64,000 nt of DNA, taken from Psychrobacter sp. PL19 (lineage in GTDB: Bacteria > Pseudomonadota > Gammaproteobacteria > Pseudomonadales > Moraxellaceae). Under the pieces are notes generated by a model, which was not told where the DNA came from, did not search any database, and saw only the letters and a list, made by a program, of their open reading frames with translations. The stretch lies in assembly GCF_017875835.1 (NCBI RefSeq), contig NZ_JAGING010000001.1, forward strand, positions 496,001 to 560,000, read 5' to 3'. Made by a program: the position numbers and the translations under genes. Shown piece by piece: positions 47,583-57,464 of this stretch (position 1 is its first letter; every line of letters starts with the position of its first letter).

Positions 47583-48785
47583 ATGCGTTCATTATTTATG
47601 ATGTACCAACGTATAGGTCTGGTACCGCTGATTATTATTGGCTTAATATTAGGGGTATTAGTCGGCTGGCTGGCTCCCAGTATCGGTATTGCATTAGGAC
47701 TACTGGGCACACTGTTTGTCGGCGCGCTAAAGGCAGTTGCTCCAGTACTGGTGTTTATTTTGGTGATGTCGGCCATTTGCCAACACCGTAGTGGTAGTGA
47801 GGTTTATGTCAAACCCGTGCTGATTATGTATATCTTCGGCACTTTTTTTGCAGCACTTATCGCGGTCGGGGCCAGCTTTTTGTTTCCAACCGAGTTGGTT
47901 TTAGTTAATGCCACTATTGAGCAAGTACCACCAGCTGACCTAAAAGAAGTTCTTACCAATCTGCTACTCAACCTGGTCGCAAACCCGGTCAATGCGATCG
48001 CTGAAGCCAATTATATTGGCATCTTAGCTTGGGCAATCATTATTGGCTTTGCCCTTCGTCAAGTCAGTGAAACCGCGCGCACCGTGGTAGTGGACTTTGC
48101 TGATGCTATCTCGCAAGTGGTAAAATGGGTTATTGCGCTGGCCCCTATTGGTATCTTAGGCTTGGTTGCCAATACGGTCGCTGAAACCGGCTTTGCCGCG
48201 CTGGCAGGCTATGCACGTATTTTATTAGTACTAGTCGGTTGTATGCTATTTATTGCTTTGATTGCCAACCCCCTAATCGTGCTGGTAAAAACTGGAAAGA
48301 ATCCTTATCCACTAGTCTTTACCTGCCTACGTGAGTCAGGGATTACAGCATTTTTCACTCGTAGTTCTGCAGCAAACATTCCAGTCAACATGAATCTTGC
48401 GCGTAAACTGGGTCTGCATGAAGATACTTATTCAGTGACTATTCCACTGGGCGCCACTATCAATATGGCTGGCGCGGCGATTACTATTAACGTCTTAACG
48501 CTGGCCGCTGCTCATACTTTGGGAATCGAAGTGAGCTTTGCCTCCGCCCTACTATTAAGCTTAGTCGCTACCATTAGTGCTTGCGGTGCGTCCGGTGTGG
48601 CGGGTGGCTCCTTACTACTTATTCCACTAGCAAGTAGCTTATTTAGCATCCCTAACGACGTGGCCATGCAAGTGGTGGCCATCGGCTTTATTATTGGGGT
48701 GGTGCAAGATTCAGCAGAAACTGCGCTGAACTCATCAACTGATGTGCTATTTACAGCAGCCGCTGACCCTAAATATGCCCGTTAA
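47583..48785 (+). CDS. sstT: serine/threonine:sodium symporter SstT
   Basis: A 400-residue protein of the dicarboxylate/amino acid:cation symporter family, with [20 protein letters not shown] and [25 protein letters not shown] matching SstT. AAAGG lies 7 bp before the chosen ATG; a GTG one codon earlier is an alternative. It is followed by a perfect palindrome and then a terminator. Confidence 0.94.
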   Translation: MRSLFMMYQRIGLVPLIIIGLILGVLVGWLAPSIGIALGLLGTLFVGALKAVAPVLVFILVMSAICQHRSGSEVYVKPVLIMYIFGTFFAALIAVGASFLFPTELVLVNATIEQVPPADLKEVLTNLLLNLVANPVNAIAEANYIGILAWAIIIGFALRQVSETARTVVVDFADAISQVVKWVIALAPIGILGLVANTVAETGFAALAGYARILLVLVGCMLFIALIANPLIVLVKTGKNPYPLVFTCLRESGITAFFTRSSAANIPVNMNLARKLGLHEDTYSVTIPLGATINMAGAAITINVLTLAAAHTLGIEVSFASALLLSLVATISACGASGVAGGSLLLIPLASSLFSIPNDVAMQVVAIGFIIGVVQDSAETALNSSTDVLFTAAADPKYAR

Positions 48786-48836
48786 TTGCGGATATATGAG
48801 TCATCTATAATGCGACGGTTTAAAATACTATTTTTT

Positions 48837-48866
48837 AAAGTACTATTTTTTAAAAAATAGTACTTT
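48837..48866. repeat. perfect 30-bp palindrome downstream of sstT
   Basis: Two perfectly complementary 15-bp arms (aaagtactatttttt and its complement) with no loop. A shorter partial copy of one arm (atactatttttt) lies directly upstream. It may reinforce termination with the T-rich hairpin 19 bp downstream. Confidence 0.8.
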
Positions 48867-48884
48867 GCGATACGATTATTTCAT

Positions 48885-48917
48885 AAAAAAAAGGGCCTAT
48901 TAATGTCCTTTTTTTTT
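48885..48917 (+). terminator. sstT terminator
   Basis: A hairpin of aaaaaaaagg pairing with cctttttttt around a 12-nt loop, ending in the T run. Confidence 0.7.
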
Positions 48918-49284
48918 GGCTAAAATTTGTCGAACTCTCCCTACCTTTGGCATGCAATGACTGCTAGCTTATACACTTTTATAAGCATATGATAAAGCCC
49001 TCACTTTATAATCTAGTCTTAATAGTGAAAGGTTCATATTAACCTTTATATAGTCCAAAACTATGATTCCAAACAATAAAATCATCATACGTAGTAAGGG
49101 TTTCGTGCTTAACAAAACGGTACATACCGGCATACGCATACTGTGGAAACGCAGCTATACTGCACGCCCCGTTCAGACTCTAGTTACAACACCCAGTCTA
49201 TCTAGTAGTTAACTTTATAGCCTCGTCACCAGCAACTTTGGCGCTTAATAACCTCTATTTATAAAAGACCATCATGTCTTGCCA

Positions 49285-49312
49285 CCCTAACCATTCATGG
49301 AAAGGGTTTTTT
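49285..49312 (+). terminator. attenuator-like hairpin upstream of the leader ORF
   Basis: ccct-aa-cca-ttca-tgg-aa-aggg forms a hairpin with one symmetric internal loop, followed by six Ts. It ends 24 bp before the start of a small ORF that leads into the MFS gene, a position suited to controlling read-through. Confidence 0.5.
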
Positions 49313-49335
49313 ATCTATTATTAAAAGAAGTTAAC

Positions 49336-49476
49336 ATGAACATTAATGAAAAAATGAACATTGCCAGCTTCACTTTCAATATATTCTGCATTACTCGTAC
49401 AACCTACATGGCCTATATAACCCGTATGGCTATGACTAATATAGCCTCTATAGCAACAGGAGCAATCACTATATGA
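49336..49476 (+). CDS. 46-codon leader ORF overlapping the MFS transporter start
   Basis: The ORF starts ATG AAC ATT, has AGAAG 5 bp upstream, and its TGA stop overlaps the ATG of the MFS gene (ATGA). The peptide begins MNINEKMNIASF and is rich in Thr, Ile, Met and Ala, without a clear membrane segment. The exact stop-start overlap and the terminator-like hairpin upstream suggest a translationally coupled leader peptide. I know of no homologue; coding status is inference. Confidence 0.5.
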   Translation: MNINEKMNIASFTFNIFCITRTTYMAYITRMAMTNIASIATGAITI

Positions 49477-50660
49477 GTATCGACGATCATCAAGTATCTG
49501 CCCCTGTTGCTCCCAGTTTACCTATTTGGAAGCTGCTAGCATTCACCTTGGCAGGTTTCCTCGCTATCATGACTGAAACCATGCCAGCAGGTCTACTGCC
49601 GCAAATAAGTGAGTCGTTAGGCGTATCCAAAGCGCTGGCCGGTCAACTGATAACCTTCTATGCGCTAGGCTCAGTGCTAGCCGCTATCCCAGTTATCGCC
49701 GCTACCCGCAGTTGGAACCGCAGGCGACTGTTCATGTTGGCAGTCGGTGCCTTGTTAGTGTTTAATATTGTCACAACCTTGTCCAGCAGCTATGCCATCA
49801 TTATAGTGGCACGCTTTGCCGCAGGGATGGCAGCTGGGGTAATATGGGGATTGTTACCCGGCTATGTGTTACGAATGGTGGCCGACAATATGCGAGGTCG
49901 TGCATTGGCCATAACGGGTGTGGGTCAACCCATTGCTCTCGCCCTTGGAATTCCATTAGGAACTTGGTTAGGAATGCTGTTTGACTGGCGTGGAGTGTTC
50001 TGGATCATGTCAGCGCTAACCTTATTATTGTTAATCTGGGTACGACTAGCGATACCAGACTTTGCGGGACAGTCGGTTAAACAGCGCTTGCCTATTAAAC
50101 GCATTTTCTTGATGCCAGGTATCCGTCCCGTACTGCTCACAGTGTTCGTCTGGATAACCGCGCACAATCTACTTTATACCTATATCGAACCGTTCTTAGC
50201 CTCGGTTGGGTTAGCAGAGCGGGTCGACGCTGTCCTATTGCTATTCGGCATGGCTGCCATGGTTGGAATCTGGCTGACTGGGCTGTTAGTCGATCACTGG
50301 CTACGGGCTATGGCTTTGATAGGTCTGAGTGGATTTGCGGTAGCTGCATTAATATTGGGCTTCTCTGGTGGCTCAACGGCACTCGTGCTAGTGGGCATAG
50401 CCCTATGGGGTATCACCTTTGGTGGCGCACCAATAATGCTACAAACTGCGCTAGCGGGTGCAGCGGGTAAGAATGCCGATGTGGCACAATCAATGTTTGT
50501 GACCGTATTTAATTTGGCAGTCGCTAGCGGCGGGGTAGCGGGTGCACTACTATTACAGCACCTTGGGGCAGTGTCATTCCCATGGGCAGTACTCGCGCTA
50601 GCACTAATAGGTTTGTCGATCGTATGGACTGCTAGAATAAATGGTTTCCGCGCTAAATAA
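49473..50660 (+). CDS. MFS transporter, sugar/nucleoside-efflux type
   Basis: A 395-residue major facilitator with about 12 membrane segments. The first segment carries the TETMPAGLLPQIS motif of the AraJ/NepI-type drug:proton antiporter-1 family, and the segment 2-3 loop is SWNRRRLF. The likely role is proton-driven export of sugars, nucleosides or drugs; the substrate is not evident. GGAG lies 10 bp before the ATG, which overlaps the stop of the 46-codon upstream ORF. Confidence 0.9.
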   Translation: MSIDDHQVSAPVAPSLPIWKLLAFTLAGFLAIMTETMPAGLLPQISESLGVSKALAGQLITFYALGSVLAAIPVIAATRSWNRRRLFMLAVGALLVFNIVTTLSSSYAIIIVARFAAGMAAGVIWGLLPGYVLRMVADNMRGRALAITGVGQPIALALGIPLGTWLGMLFDWRGVFWIMSALTLLLLIWVRLAIPDFAGQSVKQRLPIKRIFLMPGIRPVLLTVFVWITAHNLLYTYIEPFLASVGLAERVDAVLLLFGMAAMVGIWLTGLLVDHWLRAMALIGLSGFAVAALILGFSGGSTALVLVGIALWGITFGGAPIMLQTALAGAAGKNADVAQSMFVTVFNLAVASGGVAGALLLQHLGAVSFPWAVLALALIGLSIVWTARINGFRAK

Positions 50661-50742
50661 CAATCTAGACACTATAATCTAACGGGAGAAATACTAGCTT
50701 AAGTGTTTATCTATGACAGACAAGGCGGTTATCTATAACCAT

Positions 50743-50769
50743 AAAAAAGGGCTATAACAGCCCTTTTTT
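50743..50769 (+). terminator. terminator after the MFS gene
   Basis: Perfect arms aaaaaagggct / agccctttttt with a 5-nt loop. It could also serve the minus strand. The rest of the spacer to 51020 shows no gene. Confidence 0.9.
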
Positions 50770-51020
50770 GTTGTCTGCAATTTATATTTAACTTTTAATA
50801 ACTGCCCGATTATTTGCCCACTTTAGCTGGTCTATTTTGCAGAGAATACAGTATGGCTAGAAAAAATCTATGAAGCCTCTAGCATATATCAAGTTCACAG
50901 CAAGCAACTTTTTTAGCGGTCGCGTGAAGTTATATCTCGTTTTTATTCAATATCATCGGAAACGAGTTTGGCCATGTCATTAGAATACTTTAAGCGACTA
51001 AACTGATTTAAGCTGATATA

Positions 51021-51344
51021 TCACTTTAAATTGCTAATTTCCACTTCAATCATTGATGACTCAGCGTCCCATTGGCGTTTGAACTGACGCAGTTGCTCAA
51101 GCTCATCTAATAGCTCAATAATCAAACCAATCGCTGGCACGCTGGCTTCAAAGTCGCGACTCAAACGAGAAGCGCGGCGAACGGTGGTCAGTTGATAGCC
51201 GCTAAACTGTTCGCTGTCAGGCACGTCATATTCAATGACGCTCTCTTCAATCAAAGCAATGACCCATTGACGATCCTGCCCACAAGCAGACACCAGTTCG
51301 TCTAAGTTCATGATAATGTCGGTTAATTCAGGCGAGTGTTTCAT
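51021..51344 (-). CDS. cbpM: chaperone modulator CbpM
   Basis: A 107-residue protein with the MerR-like CbpM pattern LDELVSACGQDRQWVIALIEESVIEY and LTTVRRASRLSRDFEASVPAIGLIIELLDELEQLR. It binds and inhibits the J domain of CbpA. It lies downstream of cbpA as usual, although the spacer here (282 bp) is long for an operon. Confidence 0.92.
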   Translation of the reverse strand: MKHSPELTDIIMNLDELVSACGQDRQWVIALIEESVIEYDVPDSEQFSGYQLTTVRRASRLSRDFEASVPAIGLIIELLDELEQLRQFKRQWDAESSMIEVEISNLK

Positions 51345-51626
51345 AATTATTATCCTCGTTTGCTCTGTATGTCATCGGTACCATATAGTCATCATTTTTA
51401 CGGCTGTTATCGTTAACACTGCGATAGTGGAATACCAGCATAAGTAACCTTTGCGCTTCTGTGCTTTATAGCCAGTTCTAAAAACTTATCGCTATTTTTA
51501 AAAGACTGATTTCATTAGTCGCAAGCTATCATAGTTCATAAGCGGTTAAAATCGTTTCAGCGTCCTTAATAAATGCTATTCATAATACTATTATGTAGTA
51601 CAGCTACTATTGACTCACACTATTGA

Positions 51627-52634
51627 TTAGCGGCTAATACTGCTATCAGTAAAGGCTTGTTTTAACTGCTCATAAGCCTCGGTTGCTGCATCGGTATTGA
51701 CCTCAGGATTGACAATATTTAAGGTTAAATATAAATCACCCGCTTCTTTAGCAGGAATACCTTTGCCTTTTAAGCGTAAATTACTCCCTGATTTGCTGTT
51801 CTTAGGAATGCTAACGCCTAGGGTACCCGCTGGGGTACTGACATTAATTTTCTCACCAAGCGCCGCTTCCCATGGGGTGATATTGACCGTTTGATAAACA
51901 TTGGCCCCTTCTAGACGGATATTGTCAGCATAGGTAATCTTGACCTTTAAGAATAAATCACCATTTTTGCCACTACCACTGCCAGCCGCGCCTTGCCCGG
52001 TTAAACGGATTTGTTTGCCCTCAGTAATGCCTTTGGGAATTTTTATTTTGAGGGTTTTATTATCGTAGCTGACCTTGCCATTAGCTTGGCGAACAGGAAC
52101 ATTTAACTTAATACTATAATCGTCGCCATTATAGACTGACGCCAGATCGACATTAATCTCCGCATGTTGATCCTGACCTTTACTATCTTGACTGCCGAAC
52201 CCACCACCGAATTGATCAAAGCCACCATGCTGCGATTGTCCACCACTTTGCCCGCGTGCCCCGCGACCAAATGCTGAAAAAATATCGTCGAAGCGAAAAC
52301 TACCATCACCAAAGGCTTCGCCCTCACCAAACTGACCTTTCATATCTTCCCAGCGTTGACCACCACTGCCCGCCTGCCCATTAGAGCTGCCACCGAAGCT
52401 GCCACCCTGACCAGCAAATGGATTGTTGAGCATGGCATCATATTCAGCGCGCTTGTCTTGGTCTCTGATAGTCTCATAAGCATTGTTAATCTCGGCAATC
52501 TTATTGTCGGCGTCCGGATCGTCGCTGACATCAGGGTGGTATTGGCGAACGAGCTTACGGTATTTTTTTTTGATATCCGCATCTGAGGCGTCTTTTTTGA
52601 CCCCTAAGATTTCGTAATAGTTTTTCTCAGCCAT
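51627..52634 (-). CDS. cbpA: curved-DNA-binding protein CbpA (DnaJ-like co-chaperone)
   Basis: A 335-residue class B DnaJ protein: a J domain with YYEILGVKKDASDADIKKKYRKLVRQYHPDVSDD (HPD present), a Gly/Ser/Gln-rich linker (about 75-165), then two beta-sandwich substrate-binding domains without a zinc finger. It stimulates DnaK and binds curved DNA. The chosen ATG has GAGG 9 bp upstream; an in-frame TTG at 52649 overlaps that site. Repeat copy D lies 150 bp upstream. Confidence 0.94.
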   Translation of the reverse strand: MAEKNYYEILGVKKDASDADIKKKYRKLVRQYHPDVSDDPDADNKIAEINNAYETIRDQDKRAEYDAMLNNPFAGQGGSFGGSSNGQAGSGGQRWEDMKGQFGEGEAFGDGSFRFDDIFSAFGRGARGQSGGQSQHGGFDQFGGGFGSQDSKGQDQHAEINVDLASVYNGDDYSIKLNVPVRQANGKVSYDNKTLKIKIPKGITEGKQIRLTGQGAAGSGSGKNGDLFLKVKITYADNIRLEGANVYQTVNITPWEAALGEKINVSTPAGTLGVSIPKNSKSGSNLRLKGKGIPAKEAGDLYLTLNIVNPEVNTDAATEAYEQLKQAFTDSSISR

Positions 52635-52783
52635 GTTATGGTTCCTCAAAATAGAAGCTTTTTAATTATAGTGGCGTACAAATTTTAAAATACAGAGTAG
52701 TGGACAAGGTTTTTTTAATTCTATTTTTAAGTTCTATCTGACTGTTAAACCACAGTTCTCAATTTGAGGCTTGAAACGATAGC

Positions 52784-52921
52784 TATAGTTAAAATACCTT
52801 AAAAACGCGGCGGTACTGCTGGTATAAACTTTTTGCAGCCTCTGTCTGCGTAGGCACAGCAAGCAAGAAAAACTTATGCCAGCAGTAGGCTATGTATCGA
52901 TATTACTTTTCATTGACTATA
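52784..52921 (-). repeat. 138-bp dispersed hairpin element, copy D
   Basis: TATAGT/ACTATA ends, in the opposite orientation to copies A and B. Arms tactgctggtataaact and aacttatgccagcagta pair with a G-T and a mismatch. Confidence 0.9.
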
Positions 52922-52932
52922 GCAGTGCCTTA

Positions 52933-53166
52933 CTAATAATAATACCAAGCAACAGCAGTAGCTGTAACACTATCTGCATTATTCACTGCCCTATTATTAT
53001 AATGACTGACAATAATTCTAGCATCATTATTTTTTGACAGCTGTTGTCGCAATGTCAGTTCAGTTTGAGAGAGTGTTGGGCGACCTTCACGCTTACTAGT
53101 AGTATAAGACAACTCAGCAGCTTGGCCACAAGAACTATACGTATTACCGACAACGCAAATTACCAA
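52933..53166 (-). pseudogene. possible small secreted-protein remnant
   Basis: A 77-codon frame without a ribosome binding site or ATG. Upstream, out-of-stop codons continue a hydrophobic stretch (LFIIFTLLVICVVGNTYSSCG), like a signal or lipoprotein leader, which a +1 shift would join to an ATG at about 53199. This could be a frameshifted gene, or chance. No family recognised. Confidence 0.2.
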
Positions 53167-53382
53167 TAACGTAAATATTATGAATAGAATTATTCATAGA
53201 CTACCCATACAAACAAGCATGTGTACACTAGAGAAGCCTTTGACCTTGAGTATTTTTTACAAGACTGTAAGAATATAACAAGCTTTTTATTGTAAAATAA
53301 CTATATTATTCAAACTCATAGGGAGTATGGATAACATAGGCAAGCGTATCTGTCTATCTTATAAATCACGAAAAGGTATTAA

Positions 53383-53745
53383 ATGTCTTATTTAATCAAG
53401 TCTTTAGTTATTACGTTATCAATACTGTTAAGCACCTCCGTTTTTGCTGGTAACACCAGTTACTATGGCAATAAATTTCATGGTAAACGTACAGCCAGTG
53501 GTAGTATCTTCAATATGCATTCTCTGACCGCCGCGCATAAAACGCTGCCGTTTGGTACGAAGGTACGAGTAACTAACAAAAAGACAAAGCAGAGCGTGAT
53601 AGTGAAAATTACGGATAGAGGACCTTTTATCAGGGGCCGAATTCTTGATTTATCTAAAGCCGCTGCTGGTAAAATAAACTGCCAACTTTGTACGACTAGT
53701 ATGAAGATATTATCTTACGGTGATGGTAAATACCGTAGACAATAA
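53383..53745 (+). CDS. small RlpA-like double-psi beta-barrel protein
   Basis: A 120-residue protein with a Sec signal peptide (LVITLSILLSTSVFAG) followed by a single DPBB domain: NTSYYGNKFHGKRTASGSIFN, THKTLPFGTKVRVTN-like core and ITDRGPFIRGRILDLSKAAA. The conserved Asp/Arg of TDRGPF are present. RlpA proteins cleave denuded glycan; this one lacks the SPOR domain and is much shorter than E. coli RlpA. It is monocistronic with a strong terminator. Confidence 0.88.
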   Translation: MSYLIKSLVITLSILLSTSVFAGNTSYYGNKFHGKRTASGSIFNMHSLTAAHKTLPFGTKVRVTNKKTKQSVIVKITDRGPFIRGRILDLSKAAAGKINCQLCTTSMKILSYGDGKYRRQ

Positions 53746-53767
53746 CTCAGTAGAGTCATAATGTAAT

Positions 53768-53799
53768 AAAAAGGGGAGAGCTAGCGCTCTCCCCTTTTT
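53768..53799. terminator. bidirectional terminator between the rlpA-like and ABC-F genes
   Basis: Perfect 14-bp arms (aaaaaggggagagc / gctctccccttttt) with a 4-nt loop; suited to both converging genes. Confidence 0.92.
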
Positions 53800-53832
53800 A
53801 TGTCTCATTTACTCATTTATGGCTATTTTTGC

Positions 53833-55905
53833 TTAGCTAAATTCAGCTTCCATTTCTTCTAAAGTCGTCATCGCCAGCAGTAAGCTCTCTTCATTGTCAC
53901 TGTGCTGCTGCTGTAACGCTGCTTGCTCATTGAGTAATTTTAGTAGATCCGACTTACGGCTGTCTTCATAAAGATCGGTATCGCCAAGCTTAACCTCTAG
54001 ACTTGCCAGCTTATCGTCAATTTTCGCCAACGCTTTTTCTGTATCTTCAATCTCGCGGCGAACAGGCGCAGTAAGCTTGCGCTGCTCAGCGGCCAGTTTG
54101 CGCTGCTCTTCTTTGGTGAGCGATGACGATGCAGTCGTGCTTACACTTGAACTAGGATTTGCTAGTTTTTTTTTAGCCTGCTTTGAGTTATCAAGCTGAG
54201 CACCGCTAGTATTGGCATTTGTTCCATGTGAAACGTCGTCTTTATTAACGAATTTTTTCTTGGCCTTTTTGCTCTTGCCTTTTTTGTCAGCGCCTTTGTC
54301 TGGACTATTGGCTTCCTTACGTTTATCCGACAACCATTTACCATAGTCGTTGATGTCGCCATCAAACTCTTCGATGATACCGTCATGTACCAGGTACAGC
54401 TCATCACAGACGTTGGCAATCAATTCACGATCATGCGAAACCAGCACCACTGCGCCTTCAAAACCTTGTAATGCCATAGTCAATGCTTGGCGCATTTGTA
54501 AGTCTAAATGGTTGGTAGGCTCATCAAGCACTAAAACGTTTGGACGTTGCCAAACAATCAAAGCCAAGGTCAAACGCGCACGCTCACCCCCTGAGAATAA
54601 CTCACTTGGAGTATCAATACGGTCGCCTCGGAAGTCGAAACCACCCAAAAATGAACGCAATTCAGCATCAGATGTCTTACCAGCCAAGCGGCGCATCATC
54701 TCTAGCGGGGTGGCGACAGCGTCTAAAGCATCCATTTGATGCTGGTTAAAGTAGCCTAATTTGAGCGTATCTGACACACTATAAGTACCAGATAATACGC
54801 CAAGCTCACCGACCAGTGCTTTAATCAAGGTCGATTTACCCGCACCATTCATCCCAAGTAGACCAATACGCGTATCAGGGGTCACTTGCACATTGGCGTT
54901 ATGGAGTAGCGGGGTGTCGGTATAACCAATATCAGCATTGGTCAGCTCAATCAAGGGCGAGCTCATATTGGCCGGTTTATAGAAACGGAAAGTGAACGGA
55001 TTATCCGCCATCATTGGTGACAGCTCACTCATACGCTCCAGCTGTTTGATACGGCTTTGCGCTTGCTTGGCCTTACTGGCTTGGGCGCGGAAACGACGAA
55101 TAAAGTCGTCTAAATGTGCCTTAGTCGCTTCTTGCTTCTCAAACGCTTGCTGCTGCTGCGCCATACGCTCATGACGAGTACGGATAAACTGCTGGTAGTT
55201 ACCGGTATATAAGGTGACTTTCTTTTGCTCAACGTGCAAAATATGACCAACGGTATTGTCCAAGAACGTTTGGTCATGGGAGATGACAATAACCAGACCG
55301 GTAAAGGCATTAATCCAAGTCTCTAACCACAAAATGGCATCCAAGTCCAAATGGTTAGTAGGCTCATCAAGTAACATTAAATCGGCACGACTCATCAAGG
55401 TCTTAGCTAGATTTAAACGCATACGCCAACCACCCGAAAAACTGTCTACGGGCAGCTCGTGTTGCGTGGTGCTAAAACCCAAGCCCGCCATGATTTGGGC
55501 CGCTTTAGTGGGAGTGCGATAGCCGTCAATTTCATCAAACTGCTGATGTAACACCCCAATTTGATCATCACTGACCGTACTCAAATCACTCAAAGCCTCA
55601 TTAATTTTATACCACTGCTCATCACCACTAAGTACATAATTAATCGCCGTTTGGTTACTCGCGCCCACTTCCTGCGCCATGTGCGCCACCTGCCAACCAT
55701 CCGGGATAGACACTTCACCGCGATCGAGCGTCACCTCAGTATCACCAGTGCCCATGCGGGTTAGTAATAGCGCAAATAGGGTAGATTTGCCAGTGCCGTT
55801 ATTGCCCGTTAAGCCCACTTTGTGGCCCGGATGCAGCTGAAAGCCAGCACCGGAAAATAATTCACGACCATCACGGCGAACACCAACGTCTTTAAATTCG
55901 ATCAT
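53833..55905 (-). CDS. ABC-F family ATPase (YheS-like)
   Basis: A 690-residue protein with two ATPase domains and no membrane segments. The first has Walker A GNNGTGKST, signature FSGGWRMRLNLA and LLLDEPTNHLDLDAI; the second has GMNGAGKST, FSGGERARLTLA and LVLDEPTNHLDLQM. The linker RFRAQASKAKQAQSRIKQLERM between them is the ABC-F interdomain element that reaches the ribosomal P site. The length and the N-terminus MIEFKDVGVRRDGRELF fit YheS. A Lys/Ser-rich linker leads to a C-terminal coiled coil. Confidence 0.93.
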   Translation of the reverse strand: MIEFKDVGVRRDGRELFSGAGFQLHPGHKVGLTGNNGTGKSTLFALLLTRMGTGDTEVTLDRGEVSIPDGWQVAHMAQEVGASNQTAINYVLSGDEQWYKINEALSDLSTVSDDQIGVLHQQFDEIDGYRTPTKAAQIMAGLGFSTTQHELPVDSFSGGWRMRLNLAKTLMSRADLMLLDEPTNHLDLDAILWLETWINAFTGLVIVISHDQTFLDNTVGHILHVEQKKVTLYTGNYQQFIRTRHERMAQQQQAFEKQEATKAHLDDFIRRFRAQASKAKQAQSRIKQLERMSELSPMMADNPFTFRFYKPANMSSPLIELTNADIGYTDTPLLHNANVQVTPDTRIGLLGMNGAGKSTLIKALVGELGVLSGTYSVSDTLKLGYFNQHQMDALDAVATPLEMMRRLAGKTSDAELRSFLGGFDFRGDRIDTPSELFSGGERARLTLALIVWQRPNVLVLDEPTNHLDLQMRQALTMALQGFEGAVVLVSHDRELIANVCDELYLVHDGIIEEFDGDINDYGKWLSDKRKEANSPDKGADKKGKSKKAKKKFVNKDDVSHGTNANTSGAQLDNSKQAKKKLANPSSSVSTTASSSLTKEEQRKLAAEQRKLTAPVRREIEDTEKALAKIDDKLASLEVKLGDTDLYEDSRKSDLLKLLNEQAALQQQHSDNEESLLLAMTTLEEMEAEFS

Positions 55906-56399
55906 AGGGTTTTTTCATCTCAAAAGTTTTGTAGAAAGTAAAATATTTTGTAAAATGTATATTTAACAACAACAAGTTCATAGGCACAGCACACTAATGG
56001 TGTACCAACTGGCGGCTATTATTTCAAACGCCTACTAGATAGGCAAACAATTAAATAAGTATTTCATCTTTAAGCGTTTAATATCGATAAACTAAGCTTT
56101 TATGAGCAGCAAACAGCGCTTTTTTAATAAACTAAGCTTTTCTTTTGACAACCGCTGCTATCACTCTTGACAAACTTATCGCGACCCCAATTATGGTATA
56201 CTGTTATAACACTATTGACATCAGGCAGTTAAGCGCCAGCAGCCTTCGCTTTGGCCTAATTACTTTGCCACCATGATCAACCCAATCAAAACAACGGTGC
56301 TACGTCCTATTATTAATAAGCAAGTATTGCTAAGCAACGCCTATACCTATTAATAAATAAGGACAACGACATTATTTGATTTTAGCAACTGAGGTAAAT
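55906..56399. other. divergent spacer between ABC-F and erpA genes
   Basis: A 494-bp spacer holding the erpA promoter candidate; no gene or repeat copy seen. Confidence 0.4.
56194..56202 (+). promoter_or_regulatory. extended -10 candidate for erpA
   Basis: TGGTATACT, that is a TGN extension plus TATACT, about 200 bp upstream of erpA. TTGACA occurs at 56167 but 24 bp away, too far for a standard -35. Confidence 0.4.
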
Positions 56400-56780
56400 A
56401 TGAACGCAGCAACCAACCAGTATAGTCCAACTACCAACCAGCCTGTGGATCCCACCATCTTAAGCCTCACCGATAGTGCCGCTCAAAAAGTACGTCGGTT
56501 GCGTGAAGAAGAAGGTGATAGTAACCTTATGCTGCGCGTTTATGTCACCGGTGGCGGCTGTTCAGGCTTCTCTTATGGTTTTAACTTTGCCAATGATCTG
56601 AATGAAGACGATGCCAATTTTGATAATGGTGACGTCACCTTAGTGATTGACTCTTTAAGCTATCAATATCTACAAGGCTCTACCGTTGATTACACCGAAG
56701 GGTTAGAAGGGGCACGATTTGTGGTGACCAACCCCAATGCCACCACTACCTGTGGTTGTGGTTCGTCGTTCTCTATCTAA
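56400..56780 (+). CDS. erpA: iron-sulfur cluster insertion protein ErpA
   Basis: A 126-residue A-type carrier with the three cluster-binding cysteines in [11 protein letters not shown] and [11 protein letters not shown]. It passes Fe-S clusters to apoproteins. GAGGT lies 4 bp before the chosen ATG; the frame is open eight codons earlier without similarity. A small gene follows after 55 bp, and a terminator comes after both. Confidence 0.95.
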   Translation: MNAATNQYSPTTNQPVDPTILSLTDSAAQKVRRLREEEGDSNLMLRVYVTGGGCSGFSYGFNFANDLNEDDANFDNGDVTLVIDSLSYQYLQGSTVDYTEGLEGARFVVTNPNATTTCGCGSSFSI

Positions 56781-56835
56781 GCTGGATTTTATCTTTAATA
56801 TTTATGTTTCTTGATCTATTCATAGTTAAGGTAAT

Positions 56836-57159
56836 ATGGCTAAATTGCCATTAGAGGCATTAAACGATATAGACGGCTTTATTGCAGCGGCATTAGTTGA
56901 TAGTGAAACCGGTTTAACCCTTGCAATATTAGGTACCGATGTTGACCTTGAGCTCGCGGCTTCCAGTAACACTGACGTTATCCACGCCAAGCGTAAAGTG
57001 GCTAATGTATTGGGTGTTGATGAAAACATCGAAGACATTTTAATCACTCTAAGCAGTCAATATCACCTGCTACGGCCATTAGCGCGTAATGCTAACTTGT
57101 TTTTATATCTAGTGCTTGATCGCCAAAAATCCAATCTAGCAATGGTCCGTTATCACTAG
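56836..57159 (+). CDS. roadblock/LC7-like small protein
   Basis: A 107-residue protein whose pattern LNDIDGFIAAALVDSETGLTLA, a helix and then ILITLSSQYHLLRPLARNANLFLYLVLDRQKSNLAMVRY fits the roadblock/LC7 (MglB-like) alpha/beta fold. Such proteins bind or regulate small GTPases and scaffold complexes. AAGG lies 5 bp before the ATG. It is very probably co-transcribed with erpA. The family call is by pattern, so moderate. Confidence 0.75.
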   Translation: MAKLPLEALNDIDGFIAAALVDSETGLTLAILGTDVDLELAASSNTDVIHAKRKVANVLGVDENIEDILITLSSQYHLLRPLARNANLFLYLVLDRQKSNLAMVRYH

Positions 57160-57318
57160 CAATGGCCCGTTATCAATTGAAAGGCTTTGAGACTGAACTT
57201 GATTTCTCATAAGCAGGCTTGTCAGAGGCGACTTATAGATGCATGATCTATTAATACCAGTCGTCATACATATCGTGATATCAATAATGGTGTCAGTATA
57301 GCTTGATTGCAAACCTCT

Positions 57319-57347
57319 AAAGCATCGCCCTCATGGGTTGATGCTTT
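57319..57347 (+). terminator. terminator of the erpA transcript
   Basis: Arms aaagcatc / gatgcttt with a 13-nt loop and a short T run. Confidence 0.7.
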
Positions 57348-57464
57348 TCTTGTTTTGTAGCTTGATAACTTTTGTTAATATTAGTAGCTCGGTATAAGCA
57401 CTATATCGGTATCAATACTAGAAAATTGCCACAAATAACAATACTGTGACCATAAAATTACCGC

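Larger units (their letters stand above)
52635..53382. other. cbpA-rlpA spacer with repeat copy D
   Basis: A 748-bp divergent spacer containing the 138-bp element and a doubtful small frame on the minus strand, listed separately. Nothing else was recognised. Confidence 0.4.

Noticed and set aside
54350-54739. 129-codon plus-strand frame opposite the ABC-F gene
   Set aside because: Antisense of conserved ATPase motifs, a common artefact of coding strands.
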